Shown here piece by piece: positions 9,327 through 23,271 of a stretch of 64,000 bases of DNA. This stretch comes from Chrysogorgia sp. JL179-B06 (Eukaryota; Cnidaria; Anthozoa; Scleralcyonacea; Chrysogorgiidae): positions 989,001-1,053,000 of the forward strand of contig JAYKKM010000120.1 of NCBI GenBank assembly GCA_035772405.1. Reading direction: 5' to 3'. A program made the position numbers and the translations under genes. Numbering within the stretch: the stretch's first letter is position 1; each line of letters starts with the position of its first letter. The notes below the pieces were generated by a model. It saw only the letters and a program-made list of their open reading frames with translations, did not search any database and was not told where the DNA came from.

Positions 9327-12316
9327 AATACTATATTGTAGCGATATATTGCGTGTTTTATCAAGAACGGCGCAATACTATATTGTAGTGATATGTTGCG
9401 TGTTTTATCAAGAACGGTGCAATACTATATTGTAGTGATATATTGCGTGTGTTATCAAGAACGGCGCAATACTATATTGTAGTGATATATTGCGTGTTTT
9501 ATCAAGAACGGCGCAATACTATATTGTAGTGATATATTGCGTGTTTTATCAAGAACGGCGCAATACTATATTGTAGTGATATATTGCGTGTTTTATCAAG
9601 AACGGCGCAATACTATATTGTAGTGATATATTGCGTGTTTTATCAAGAACGGCGCAATACTATATTGTAGTGATATATTGCGTGTTTTATCAAGAACGGC
9701 GCAATACTATATTGTAGTGATATATTGCGTGTTTTATCAAGAACGGCGCAATACTATATTGTAGTGATATATTGCGTGTTTTATCAAGAACGGCGCAATA
9801 TACTATATTGTAGTGATATATTGCGTGTTTTATCAAGAACGGCGCAATACTATATTGTAGTGATATACAGTATTGCGTGTTTTATCAAGAACGGCGCAAT
9901 ACTATATTGTAGTGATATATTGCGTGTTTTATCAAGAACGGCGCAATACTATATTGTAGTGATATATTGCGTGTTTTATCAAGAACGGCGCAATACTATA
10001 TTGTAGTGATATATTGCGTGTTTTATCAAGAACGGCGCAATACTATATTGTAGTGATATATTGCGTGTTTTATCAAGAACGGCGCAATACTATATTATTG
10101 TAGTGATATATTGCGTGTTTTATTAAGAACGGCGCAATACTATATTGTAGTGATATGTTGCGTGTTTTATCAAGAACGGTGCAATACTATATTGTAGTGA
10201 TATGCATGTTGCGTGTTTTATCAAGAATGGCGCAATACGATATTGTAGTGATATGTTGCGTGTTTTATCAAGAACGGCGCAATACTATATTGTAGTGATA
10301 TGTTGCGTGTTTTATCAAGAACGGCGCAATACTATATTGTAGTGATATGTTGCGTGTTTTATCAAGAACGACGCAATACTATATTGTAGTGATATGTTGC
10401 GTGTTTTATCAAGAACGGCGCAATACTATATTGTAGTGATATGTTGCGTGTTTTATCAAGAACGGCGCAATACTATATTGTAGTGATATGTTGCGCGTTT
10501 TATCAAGAACGGCGCAATACTATATTGTAGTGATATATGTTGCGTGTTTTATCAAGAACGGTGCAATACTATATTGTAGTGATATGTTGCGTGTTTTATC
10601 AAGAACGGCGCAATACTATATTGTAGTGATATGTTTGCGTGTTTTATCAAGAACGACGCAATACTATATTGTAGTGATATGTTGCGTGTTTTATCAAGAA
10701 CGGCGCAATACTATATTGTAGTGATATGTTGCGTGTTTTATCAAGAACGGCGCAATACTATATTGTAGTGATATGTTGCGCGTTTTATCAAGAACGGCGC
10801 AATACTATATTGTAGTGATATATGTTGCGTGTTTTATCAAGAACGGTGCAATACTATATTGTAGTGATATGTTGCGTGTTTTATCAAGAACGGCGCAATA
10901 CTATAATATTGTAGTGATATGTTGCGTGTTTTATCAAGAACGGGGCAATACTATATTGTAGTGATATGTTGCGTGTTTTATCAAGAACGACGCAATACTA
11001 TATTGTAGTGATATGTTGCGTGTTTTATCAAGAACGGCGCAATACTATATTGTAGTGATATGTTGCGTGTTTTACCAAGAACGGCGCAATACTATATTGT
11101 AGTGATATGTTGCGCGTTTTATCAAGAACGGCGCAATACTATATTGTAGTGATATATTGCGTGTTTTATCAAGAACGGCGCAATACTATATTGTAGTGAT
11201 ATAGTGCGTGTTTTATTAAGAACGGCGCAATACTATATTGTAGTGATATGTTGCGTGTTTTATCAAGAACGGCGCAATACTATATTGTAGTGATATGCAT
11301 GTTGCGTGTTATATCAAGAATGGCGCAATACTATAATATTGTAGTGTTATGTTGCGTGTTTTTATCAAGAACGGCGCAATACTATATTGTAGTGATATGT
11401 TGCGTGTTTTATCAAGAACGGCGCAATACTATATTGTAGTGATATGTTGCGTGTTTTATCAAGAACGACGCAATACTATATTGTAGTGATATGTTGCGTG
11501 TTTTATCAAGAACGGCGCAATACTATATTGTAGTGATATGTTGCGTGTTTTATCAAGAACGGCGCAATACTATATTGTAGTGATATGTTGCGTGTTTTAT
11601 CAAGAACGGCGCAATACTATATTGTAGTGATATGTTGCGTGTTTTATCAAGAACGGCGCAATACTATATTGTAGTGATATGTTGCGTGTTTTATCAAGAA
11701 CGACGCAATACTATATTGTAGTGATATGTTGCGTGTTTTATCAAGAACGGCGCAATACTATATTGTAGTGATATGTTGCGTGTTTTATCAAGAACGGCGC
11801 AATACTATATTGTAGTGATATGTTGCGCGTTTTATCAAGAACGGCGCAATATCAAGAACGGTGCAATACTATATTGTAGTGATATGTTGCGTGTTTTATC
11901 AAGAAACGGCGCAATACTATATTGTAGTGATATGTTGCGTGTTTTATCAAGAACGACGCAATACTATATTGTAGTGATATGTTGCGTGTTTTATCAAGAA
12001 CGGCGCAATACTATATTGTAGTGATATGTTGCGTGTTTTATCAAGAACGGTGCAATACTATATTGTAGTGATATGTTGCGCGTTTTATCAAGAACGGCGC
12101 AATACTATATTGTAGTGATATATGTTGCGTGTTTTATCAAGAACGGTGCAATACTATATTGTAGTGATATGTTGCGTGTTTTATCAAGAACGGCGCAATA
12201 CTATATTGTAGTGATATATTGCGTGTTTTATCAAGAACGGCGCAATACTATATTGTAGTGATATGTTGCGTTTTTTTTTGTTGAGAACGGCGCAATACTA
12301 TACATGTATTGTAGTG
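9327..12316. repeat. 47-bp tandem array, unit 1 (about 63 copies)
   Basis: The period is exactly 47 bp in most copies. Each copy holds the inverted arms TATTGCG and CGCAATA around a 17-base loop, and a second small hairpin ACTA-TATTG-TAGT. Two subtypes dominate: junction TATATTGCG in the first third and TATGTTGCG in the rest. Because 47 is not a multiple of three, reading frames cycle through the repeat and give meaningless 60-90 codon ORFs. The array ends in a degenerate copy with a T-run, near 12270-12316. Confidence 0.97.
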
Positions 12317-12845
12317 TCCATTGGACAAGTTTATGTCCATTGGAAAAGGCAGTGTGCAATGCAATGGTCCATTGGAAAATGTCCATTGGACAACGCAGTG
12401 TCCAATGGTCCATTGGATCCATTGGATCCATTGGACAATCGGACTATTGCGGCTGAGACTATTCCCTGCATGAGGTGTATTAATGACATACTATCCTGGA
12501 CATGGGGGTCCATTGCAAAAATGTGTTTATTATGTCCATTGGAAAAGGCAGTGTGCAATGGTCCATTGGAAAATGTCCATTGGACAACGCAGTGTCCAAT
12601 GGTCCATTGGATCCATTGGATCCATTGGACAACGCAGTGTCCAATGGTCCATTGGATCCATTGGATCCATTGGACAATCGGAGTCTGGCGGCTGAGACTA
12701 TTCCCTGCATGAGGTGTATTAATGACATACTATCCTCGACATGGGGTCTGGAAAATACATTGTCCATTGGATCCATTGGACAAGTTTATGTCCATTGGAA
12801 AAGGCTATTGTCCATTGGATCCATTGGGCAAGTTTATGTCCATTT
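12317..12845. repeat. TCCATTGGA repeat block, unit 1
   Basis: It is built from the 9-mer TCCATTGGA, singly, in runs joined as CCATTGGATCCATTGG, and as the palindrome TCCAATGG-T-CCATTGGA. A segment of about 250 bp containing GGCTGAGACTATTCCCTGC and TATTAATGACATACTATCC occurs twice (near 12440 and 12688). A 9-mer keeps all frames open, which explains the long overlapping ORFs rich in PLDPLD or SIGSIG. Confidence 0.93.
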
Positions 12846-13305
12846 TTATGACGTTTATTCTGATTCATGTGCTCACCTAAATTACAACTGGTTCATTCCA
12901 GGCTTCTTTAACTGTGAGGAACGCATGTCCCATTGTATAAGCCACCAACGATATAATGCCAATCAAAACCGTGTTTTTTTTTGCTTCATGTTCTTGGCCA
13001 ACATAGTCTCTCACATGAGATTCACGATTATCCTTAATTGTCAAACAAGTCAGGATTCACGATAATCGTGAATCTTAGGAGTGGCGCATGCGTATAATAG
13101 TCAATTACTATCGCCTAACGAGTTTTCTAACCCTAACGGGTCTTGGCCCATATTTCACAAACCTATTAAGAAAATAGTATTGCACAACTGTGTTTTGGCG
13201 CCATAAATAACTTAAAAAGCTCATCCCATCTTTTTCCAATAACAGCTATTATGAAGCTATAAATGGATGTAAATTAAAAAGAACCTGGGTCCAGGAAATA
13301 CTCAC

Positions 13306-13457
13306 ATTGTGCAACTTTGTTGGTATCAAAGACCAATCAATATCCACATCATAGCATTGCTGCAGATCCGCCTCAATGTTGCGTTCGTCAGTATTTTCAG
13401 CTATCTTAAGGCTTTGATATTTTTCAAGCAACGCAATGATGGTAACATATGTATCAC
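13306..13457 (-). pseudogene. Exon-like segment, unit 2
   Basis: Same 152-bp frame and splice signals as in unit 1, no coding difference seen. Confidence 0.45.
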
Positions 13458-13820
13458 CTAGGGATTAGTTACACGGGAAGGGTGTAGGGGCTCTTTAATT
13501 TTCAAATATGAGGGGCTCTTTTCAAATATAATAAGGTCATGCATCGGAAGGCTGAACAGAAACTGCCATCCTACGAAACCAAAGTAAACGTGGCTAATGA
13601 TTTGGCCGATTTCTTTACTGAGAAGATTTTGAAAATACGCAATGACCTAGCCTCTATGAGAACGAACCATAACAACATAATGTATTGGTATTTTGGCTGG
13701 CTTATTTGAGTACGAGTAAGAAGCATACTACATAATATACGAACACAAAAGAACAGTGACAGTGGACGGGTATTCTGCGGCAATTTAGGCGCGCAAGGAG
13801 CACAGTATATTTGTAACACG

Positions 13821-13863
13821 AACTCTCCTGACGAAGGGTCTTGGCTTGAAACGTCGAGAAGTT
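13821..13863 (+). ncRNA. Hammerhead-like motif a, unit 2
   Basis: Core CTGACGA at 13828-13834, with flanks and stem I identical to unit 1. Confidence 0.5.
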
Positions 13864-14569
13864 TTCTTATCTCTTTGAGGCTGACGAGAATCCACACCTA
13901 CTGTTTATGTTGTACACCGTGATGTTTGTAAACAAATCTTCATTCACCATTTGGTCATGCGTCGAACGCACTTACATAATCTTTGATTGCTCCTAGTTAG
14001 TATTATTATTGCGCGTTACTGCATTGATTGTGAATATATGCAGGATACGGGGTTTTACCGTAGAACGAGGCAACAGTCAATGACTGTGAATAAAGTTGAT
14101 TATGAATATATGGATACAGGTTTTTACATAACATTATTATTGTCATAGTTTATACGCATCGACCTCGTTCGCGTGTGTAAGTCAAATAAGGTTTTTAAAG
14201 AACGAGGCAATAACATTGTTATTGTCATAGTTTATAGGAATCGTTCGCGTTTATACGCAATGACCTAGCCTCTATGAGAACGAACCATAACAACATAATG
14301 TATTGGTATTTTGGGTGGCTTATTTGAGTACGATTAAGAAGCATACAACATAATATACGAACACAAAAGAACAGTGACAGTGGACGGGTATTCTGCAATT
14401 TAGGCGCGCAAGGAGCACAGTATATTGTAACACGAACTCTCCTGACGAAGGGCGTTCGCTTGAAACGTCGTCGGTCGACATAGTTATTTCGTTCAGGCTG
14501 ACGCGGAGAATCCACACCTACTGTTTATGTATGTACACCGCGGCGGATGCTGAACCCCCAAGTTTAAAG

Positions 14570-17554
14570 AATACTATATTGTAGCGATATATTGCGTGTT
14601 TTATCAAGAACGGCGCAATACTATATTGTAGTGATATGTTGCGTGTTTTATCAAGAACGGTGCAATACTATATTGTAGTGATATATTGCGTGTGTTATCA
14701 AGAACGGCGCAATACTATATTGTAGTGATATATTGCGTGTTTTATCAAGAACGGCGCAATACTATATTGTAGTGATATATTGCGTGTTTTATCAAGAACG
14801 GCGCAATACTATATTGTAGTGATATATTGCGTGTTTTATCAAGAACGGCGCAATACTATATTGTAGTGATATATTGCGTGTTTTATCAAGAACGGCGCAA
14901 TACTATATTGTAGTGATATATTGCGTGTTTTATCAAGAACGGCGCAATACTATATTGTAGTGATATATTGCGTGTTTTATCAAGAACGGCGCAATACTAT
15001 ATTGTAGTGATATATTGCGTGTTTTATCAAGAACGGCGCAATACTATATTGTAGTGATATATTGCGTGTTTTATCAAGAACGGCGCAATACTATATTGTA
15101 GTGATATACAGTATTGCGTGTTTTATCAAGAACGGCGCAATACTATATTGTAGTGATATATTGCGTGTTTTATCAAGAACGGCGCAATACTATATTGTAG
15201 TGATATATTGCGTGTTTTATCAAGAACGGCGCAATACTATATTGTAGTGATATATTGCGTGTTTTATCAAGAACGGCGCAATACTATATTGTAGTGATAT
15301 ATTGCGTGTTTTATCAAGAACGGCGCAATACTATATTATTGTAGTGATATATTGCGTGTTTTATTAAGAACGGCGCAATACTATATTGTAGTGATATGTT
15401 GCGTGTTTTATCAAGAACGGTGCAATACTATATTGTAGTGATATGCATGTTGCGTGTTTTATCAAGAATGGCGCAATACGATATTGTAGTGATATGTTGC
15501 GTGTTTTATCAAGAACGGCGCAATACTATATTGTAGTGATATGTTGCGTGTTTTATCAAGAACGGCGCAATACTATATTGTAGTGATATGTTGCGTGTTT
15601 TATCAAGAACGACGCAATACTATATTGTAGTGATATGTTGCGTGTTTTATCAAGAACGGCGCAATACTATATTGTAGTGATATGTTGCGTGTTTTATCAA
15701 GAACGGCGCAATACTATATTGTAGTGATATGTTGCGCGTTTTATCAAGAACGGCGCAATACTATATTGTAGTGATATATGTTGCGTGTTTTATCAAGAAC
15801 GGTGCAATACTATATTGTAGTGATATGTTGCGTGTTTTTATCAAGAACGGCGCAATACTATATTGTAGTGATATGTTGCGTGTTTTATCAAGAACGACGC
15901 AATACTATATTGTAGTGATATGTTGCGTGTTTTATCAAGAACGGCGCAATACTATATTGTAGTGATATGTTGCGTGTTTTATCAAGAACGGCGCAATACT
16001 ATATTGTTAGTGATATGTTGCGCGTTTTATCAAGAACGGCGCAATACTATATTGTAGTGATATATGTTGCGTGTTTTATCAAGAACGGTGCAATACTATA
16101 TTGTAGTGATATGTTGCGTGTTTTATCAAGAACGGCGCAATACTATAATATTGTAGTGATATGTTGCGTGTTTTATCAAGAACGGGGCAATACTATATTG
16201 TAGTGATATGTTGCGTGTTTTATCAAGAACGACGCAATACTATATTGTAGTGATATGTTGCGTGTTTTATCAAGAACGGCGCAATACTATATTGTAGTGA
16301 TATGTTGCGTGTTTTACCAAGAACGGCGCAATACTATATTGTATGATATGTTGCGCGTTTTATCAAGAACGGCGCAATACTATATTGTAGTGATATATTG
16401 CGTGTTTTATCAAGAACGGCGCAATACTATATTGTAGTGATATAGTGCGTGTTTTATTAAGAACGGCGCAATACTATATTGTAGTGATATGTTGCGTGTT
16501 TTATCAAGAACGGTGCAATACTATATTGTAGTGATATGCATGTTGCGTGTTTTATCAAGAATGGCGCAATACTATATTGTAGTGATATGTTGCGTGTTTT
16601 ATCAAGAACGGCGCAATACTATATTGTAGTGATATGTTGCGTGTTTTATCAAGAACGGCGCAATACTATATTGTAGTGATATGTTGCGTGTTTTATCAAG
16701 AACGACGCAATACTATATTGTAGTGATATGTTGCGTGTTTTATCAAGAACGGCGCAATACTATATTGTAGTGATATGTTGCGTGTTTTATCAAGAACGGC
16801 GCAATACTATATTGTAGTGATATGTTGCGTGTTTTATCAAGAACGGCGCAATACTATATTGTAGTGATATGTTGCGTGTTTTATCAAGAACGGCGCAATA
16901 CTATATTGTAGTGATATGTTGCGTGTTTTATCAAGAACGACGCAATACTATATTGTAGTGATATGTTGCGTGTTTTATCAAGAACGGCGCAATACTATAT
17001 TGTAGTGATATGTTGCGTGTTTTATCAAGAACGGCGCAATACTATATTGTAGTGATATGTTGCGCGTTTTATCAAGAACGGCGCAATATCAAGAACGGTG
17101 CAATACTATATTGTAGTGATATGTTGCGTGTTTTATCAAGAACGGCGCAATACTATATTGTAGTGATATGTTGCGTGTTTTATCAAGAACGACGCAATAC
17201 TATATTGTAGTGATATGTTGCGTGTTTTATCAAGAACGGCGCAATACTATATTGTAGTGATATGTTGCGTGTTTTATCAAGAACGGTGCAATACTATATT
17301 GTAGTGATATGTTGCGCGTTTTATCAAGAACGGCGCAATACTATATTGTAGTGATATATGTTGCGTGTTTTATCAAGAACGGTGCAATACTATATTGTAG
17401 TGATATGTTGCGTGTTTTATCAAGAACGGCGCAATACTATATTGTAGTGATATATTGCGTGTTTTATCAAGAACGGCGCAATACTATATTGTAGTGATAT
17501 GTTGCGTTTTTTTTTTTGTTGAGAACGGCGCAATACTATACATGTATTGTAGTG
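14570..17554. repeat. 47-bp tandem array, unit 2
   Basis: About 63 copies, in the same order of rare variants as unit 1 (TATACAGTATTG insertion near 15108, TATTATTGTAG near 15334, GCAATACGATATTG near 15473, internal deletion near 17086). Confidence 0.97.
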
Positions 17555-18083
17555 TCCATTGGACAAGTTTATGTCCATTGGAAAAGGCAGTGTGCAATGC
17601 AATGGTCCATTGGAAAATGTCCATTGGACAACGCAGTGTCCAATGGTCCATTGGATCCATTGGATCCATTGGACAATCGGACTATTGCGGCTGAGACTAT
17701 TCCCTGCATGAGGTGTATTAATGACATACTATCCTGGACATGGGGGTCCATTGCAAAAATGTGTTTATTATGTCCATTGGAAAAGGCAGTGTGCAATGGT
17801 CCATTGGAAAATGTCCATTGGACAACGCAGTGTCCAATGGTCCATTGGATCCATTGGATCCATTGGACAACGCAGTGTCCAATGGTCCATTGGATCCATT
17901 GGATCCATTGGACAATCGGAGTCTGGCGGCTGAGACTATTCCCTGCATGAGGTGTATTAATGACATACTATCCTCGACATGGGGTCTGGAAAATACATTG
18001 TCCATTGGATCCATTGGACAAGTTTATGTCCATTGGAAAAGGCTATTGTCCATTGGATCCATTGGGCAAGTTTATGTCCATTT
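17555..18083. repeat. TCCATTGGA repeat block, unit 2
   Basis: Same arrangement as in unit 1, including the internal duplication. Confidence 0.93.
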
Positions 18084-18544
18084 TTATGACGTTTATTCTG
18101 ATTCATGTGCTCACCTAAATTACAACTGGTTCATTCCAGGCTTCTTTAACTGTGAGGAACGCATGTCCCATTGTATAAGCCACCAACGATATAATGCCAA
18201 TCAAAACCGTGTTTTTTTTTTTGCTTCATGTTCTTGGCCAACATAGTCTCTCACATGAGATTCACGATTATCCTTAATTGTCAAACAAGTCAGGATTCAC
18301 GATAATCGTGAATCTTAGGAGTGGCGCATGCGTATAATAGTCAATTACTATCGCCTAACGAGTTTTCTAACCCTAACGGGTCTTGGCCCATATTTCACAA
18401 ACCTATTAAGAAAATAGTATTGCACAACTGTGTTTTGGCGCCATAAATAACTTAAAAGCTCATCCCATCTTTTTCCAATAACAGCTATTATGAAGCTATA
18501 AATGGATGTAAATTAAAAAGAACCTGGGTCCAGGAAATACTCAC

Positions 18545-18696
18545 ATTGTGCAACTTTGTTGGTATCAAAGACCAATCAATATCCACATCATAGCATTGCT
18601 GCAGATCCGCCTCAATGTTGCGTTCGTCAGTATTTTCAGCTATCTTAAGGCTTTGATATTTTTCAAGCAACGCAATGATGGTAACATATGTATCAC
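18545..18696 (-). pseudogene. Exon-like segment, unit 3
   Basis: Same frame with intact CTAG acceptor and GTGAGT donor. Confidence 0.45.
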
Positions 18697-19058
18697 CTAG
18701 GGATTAGTTACACGGGAAGGGTGTAGGGGCTCTTTAATTTTCAAATATGAGGGGCTCTTTTCAAATATAATAAGGTCATGCATCGGAAGGCTGAACAGAA
18801 ACTGCCATCCTACGAAACCAAAGTAAACGTGGCTAATGATTTGGCCGATTTCTTTACTGAGAAGATTTTGAAAATACGCAATGACCTAGCCTCTATGAGA
18901 ACGAACCATAACAACATAATGTATTGGTATTTTGGCTGGCTTATTTGAGTACGAGTAAGAAGCATACTACATAATATACGAACACAAAAGAACAGTGACA
19001 GTGGACGGGTATTCTGCGACAATTTAGGCGCGCAAGGAGTACAGTATATTGTAACACG

Positions 19059-19101
19059 AACTCTCCTGACGAAGGGTCTTGGCTTGAAACGTCGAGAAGT
19101 T
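19059..19101 (+). ncRNA. Hammerhead-like motif a, unit 3
   Basis: Core CTGACGA at 19066-19072, with the same stem I with one bulge. Confidence 0.5.
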
Positions 19102-19807
19102 TTCTTATCTCTTTGAGGCTGACGAGAATCCACACCTACTGTTTATGTTGTACACCGTGATGTTTGTAAACAAATCTTCATTCACCATTTGGTCATGCGT
19201 CGAACGCACTTACATAATCTTTGATTGCTCCTAGTTAGTATTATTATTGCGCGTTACTGCATTGATTGTGAATATATGCAGGATACGGGGTTTTACCGTA
19301 GAACGAGGCAACAGTCAATGACTGTGAATAAAGTTGATTATGAATATATGGATACAGGTTTTTACATAACATTATTATTGTCATAGTTTATACGCATCGA
19401 CCTCGTTCGCGTGTGTAAGTCAAATAAGGTTTTTAAAGAACGAGGCAATAACATTGTTATTGTCATAGTTTATAGGAATCGTTCGCGTTTATACGCAATG
19501 ACCTAGCCTCTATGAGAACGAACCATAACAACATAATGTATTGGTATTTTGGGTGGCTTATTTGAGTACGATTAAGAAGCATACAACATAATATACGAAC
19601 ACAAAAGAACAGTGACAGTGGACGGGTATTCTGCAATTTAGGCGCGCAAGGAGCACAGTATATTGTAACACGAACTCTCCTGACGAAGGGCGTTCGCTTG
19701 AAACGTCGTCGGTCGACATAGTTATTTCGTTCAGGCTGACGCGGAGAATCCACACCTACTGTTTATGTATGTACACCGCGGCGGATGCTGAACCCCCAAG
19801 TTTAAAG

Positions 19808-22741
19808 AATACTATATTGTAGCGATATATTGCGTGTTTTATCAAGAACGGCGCAATACTATATTGTAGTGATATGTTGCGTGTTTTATCAAGAACGGTG
19901 CAATACTATATTGTAGTGATATATTGCGTGTGTTATCAAGAACGGCGCAATACTATATTGTAGTGATATATTGCGTGTTTTATCAAGAACGGCGCAATAC
20001 TATATTGTAGTGATATATTGCGTGTTTTATCAAGAACGGCGCAATACTATATTGTAGTGATATATTGCGTGTTTTATCAAGAACGGCGCAATACTATATT
20101 GTAGTGATATATTGCGTGTTTTATCAAGAACGGCGCAATACTATATTGTAGTGATATATTGCGTGTTTTATCAAGAACGGCGCAATACTATATTGTAGTG
20201 ATATATTGCGTGTTTTATCAAGAACGGCGCAATACTATATTGTAGTGATATATTGCGTGTTTTATCAAGAACGGCGCAATACTATATTGTAGTGATATAT
20301 TGCGTGTTTTATCAAGAACGGCGCAATACTATATTGTAGTGATATACAGTATTGCGTGTTTTATCAAGAACGGCGCAATACTATATTGTAGTGATATATT
20401 GCGTGTTTTATCAAGAACGGCGCAATACTATATTGTAGTGATATATTGCGTGTTTTATCAAGAACGGCGCAATACTATATTGTAGTGATATATTGCGTGT
20501 TTTATCAAGAACGGCGCAATACTATATTATTGTAGTGATATATTGCGTGTTTTATTAAGAACGGCGCAATACTATATTGTAGTGATATGTTGCGTGTTTT
20601 ATCAAGAACGGTGCAATACTATATTGTAGTGATATGCATGTTGCGTGTTTTATCAAGAATGGCGCAATACGATATTGTAGTGATATGTTGCGTGTTTTAT
20701 CAAGAACGGCGCAATACTATATTGTAGTGATATGTTGCGTGTTTTATCAAGAACGGCGCAATACTATATTGTAGTGATATGTTGCGTGTTTTATCAAGAA
20801 CGACGCAATACTATATTGTAGTGATATGTTGCGTGTTTTATCAAGAACGGCGCAATACTATATTGTAGTGATATGTTGCGTGTTTTATCAAGAACGGCGC
20901 AATACTATATTGTAGTGATATGTTGCGCGTTTTATCAAGAACGGCGCAATACTATATTGTAGTGATATATGTTGCGTGTTTTATCAAGAACGGTGCAATA
21001 CTATATTGTAGTGATATGTTGCGTGTTTTATCAAGAACGGCGCAATACTATATTGTAGTGATATGTTGCGTGTTTTATCAAGAACGACGCAATACTATAT
21101 TGTAGTGATATGTTGCGTGTTTTATCAAGAACGGCGCAATACTATATTGTAGTGATATGTTGCGTGTTTTATCAAGAACGGCGCAATACTATATTGTAGT
21201 GATATGTTGCGCGTTTTATCAAGAACGGCGCAATACTATATTGTAGTGATATATGTTGCGTGTTTTATCAAGAACGGCGCAATACTATATTGTAGTGATA
21301 TGTTGCGTGTTTTATCAAGAACGACGCAATACTATATTGTAGTGATATGTTGCGTGTTTTATCAAGAACGGCGCAATACTATATTGTAGTGATATGTTGC
21401 GTGTTTTATCAAGAACGGCGCAATACTATATTGTAGTGATATGTTGCGCGTTTTATCAAGAACGGCGCAATACTATATTGTAGTGATATATTGCGTGTTT
21501 TATCAAGAACGGCGCAATACTATATTGTAGTGATATATTGCGTGTTTTATTAAGAACGGCGCCAATACTATATTGTAGTGATATGTTGCGTGTTTTATCA
21601 AGAACGGTGCAATACTATATTGTAGTGATATGTTGCGTGTTTTATCAAGAATGGCGCAATACTATATTGTAGTGATATGTTGCGTGTTTTATCAAGAACG
21701 GCGCAATACTATATTGTAGTGATATGTTGCGTGTTTTATCAAGAACGGCGCAATACTATATTGTAGTGATATGTTGCGTGTTTTTATCAAGAACGGCGCA
21801 ATACTATATTGTAGTGATATGTTGCGTGTTTTATCAAGAACGGCGCAATACTATATTGTAGTGATATGTTGCGTGTTTTATCAAGAACGACGCAATACTA
21901 TATTGTAGTGATATGTTGCGTGTTTTATCAAGAACGGCGCAATACTATATTGTAGTGATATGTTGCGTGTTTTATCAAGAACGGCGCAATACTATATTGT
22001 AGTGATATGTTGCGTGTTTTATCAAGAACGGCGCAATACTATATTGTAGTGATATGTTGCGTGTTTTATCAAGAACGGCGCAATACTATATTGTAGTGAT
22101 ATGTTGCGTGTTTTATCAAGAACGACGCAATACTATATTGTAGTGATATGTTGCGTGTTTTATCAAGAACGGCGCAATACTATATTGTAGTGATATGTTG
22201 CGCGTGTTTTATCAAGAACGGCGCAATACTATATTGTAGTGATATGTTGCGCGTTTTAATCAAGAACGGCGCAATATCAAGAACGGTGCAATACTATATT
22301 GTAGTGATATGTTGCGTGTTTTATCAAGAACGGCGCAATACTATATTGTAGTGATATGTTGCGTGTTTTATCAAGAACGACGCAATACTATATTGTAGTG
22401 ATATGTTGCGTGTTTTATCAAGAACGGCGCAATACTATATTGTAGTGATATGTTGCGTGTTTTATCAAGAACGGTGCAATACTATATTGTAGTGATATGT
22501 TGCGCGTTTTATCAAGAACGGCGCAATACTATATTGTAGTGATATATGTTGCGTGTTTTATCAAGAACGGTGCAATACTATATTGTAGTGATATGTTGCG
22601 TGTTTTATCAAGAACGGCGCAATACTATATTGTAGTGATATATTGCGTGTTTTTATCAAGAACGGCGCAATACTATATTGTAGTGATATGTTGCGTTTTT
22701 TTTTGTTGAGAACGGCGCAATACTATACATGTATTGTAGTG
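19808..22741. repeat. 47-bp tandem array, unit 3
   Basis: About 62 copies. The rare-variant order matches the others, except that it lacks the ACCAAG and ATAATATT copies found in units 1, 2 and 4. Confidence 0.97.
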
Positions 22742-23271
22742 TCCATTGGACAAGTTTATGTCCATTGGAAAAGGCAGTGTGCAATGCAATGGTCCATTGG
22801 AAAATGTCCATTGGACAACGCAGTGTCCAATGGTCCATTGGATCCATTGGATCCATTGGACAATCGGACTATTGCGGCTGAGACTATTCCCTGCATGAGG
22901 TGTATTAATGACATACTATCCTGGACATGGGGGTCCATTGCAAAAATGTGTTTATTATGTCCATTGGAAAAGGCAGTGTGCAATGGTCCATTGGAAAATG
23001 TCCATTGGACAACGCAGTGTCCCAATGGTCCATTGGATCCATTGGATCCATTGGACAACGCAGTGTCCAATGGTCCATTGGATCCATTGGATCCATTGGA
23101 CAATCGGAGTCTGGCGGCTGAGACTATTCCCTGCATGAGGTGTATTAATGACATACTATCCTCGACATGGGGTCTGGAAAATACATTGTCCATTGGATCC
23201 ATTGGACAAGTTTATGTCCATTGGAAAAGGCTATTGTCCATTGGATCCATTGGGCAAGTTTATGTCCATTT
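22742..23271. repeat. TCCATTGGA repeat block, unit 3
   Basis: It has one extra C (GTCCCAATGG) near 23019, which fuses two frames into a spurious 273-codon ORF. Confidence 0.93.

Larger units (their letters stand above)
7606..12847. repeat. Macrosatellite unit 1
   Basis: This is the edge copy with the most private differences: TTTAAACTGTG where the others have TTTAACTGTG, GAGATTTCACG for GAGATTCACG, ACTGCGTTG for ACTGCATTG, and a shorter GAAGGCG in the second hammerhead-like motif. Its spacer is of the unit 3/5 type, but its 47-bp array carries markers of units 2/4. Confidence 0.95.
12848..18085. repeat. Macrosatellite unit 2
   Basis: Spacer variants are GCGGCAATTT and GGAGCACAG near 13776-13804, shared with unit 4. 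The array carries TTTTACCAAG (near 16312), ATAGTGCGTG (near 16443) and CTATAATATT (near 16144). Confidence 0.95.

Noticed and set aside
9725..12258. Many plus-strand frames of 60-90 codons in the 47-bp arrays (VLSRTAQYYIVVI-type peptides)
   Set aside because: The repeat is open in all three frames and its length is not a multiple of three, so the frames are a by-product of the repeat. No start context or domain.
9327..12316. CRISPR array (regular 47-bp repeats)
   Set aside because: There are no spacers; the whole period is conserved, and the context is eukaryotic with no cas genes.
12480..12776. Minus-strand frames rich in NGSNGSNG
   Set aside because: Reverse reading of TCCATTGGA repeats; not a low-complexity protein gene.
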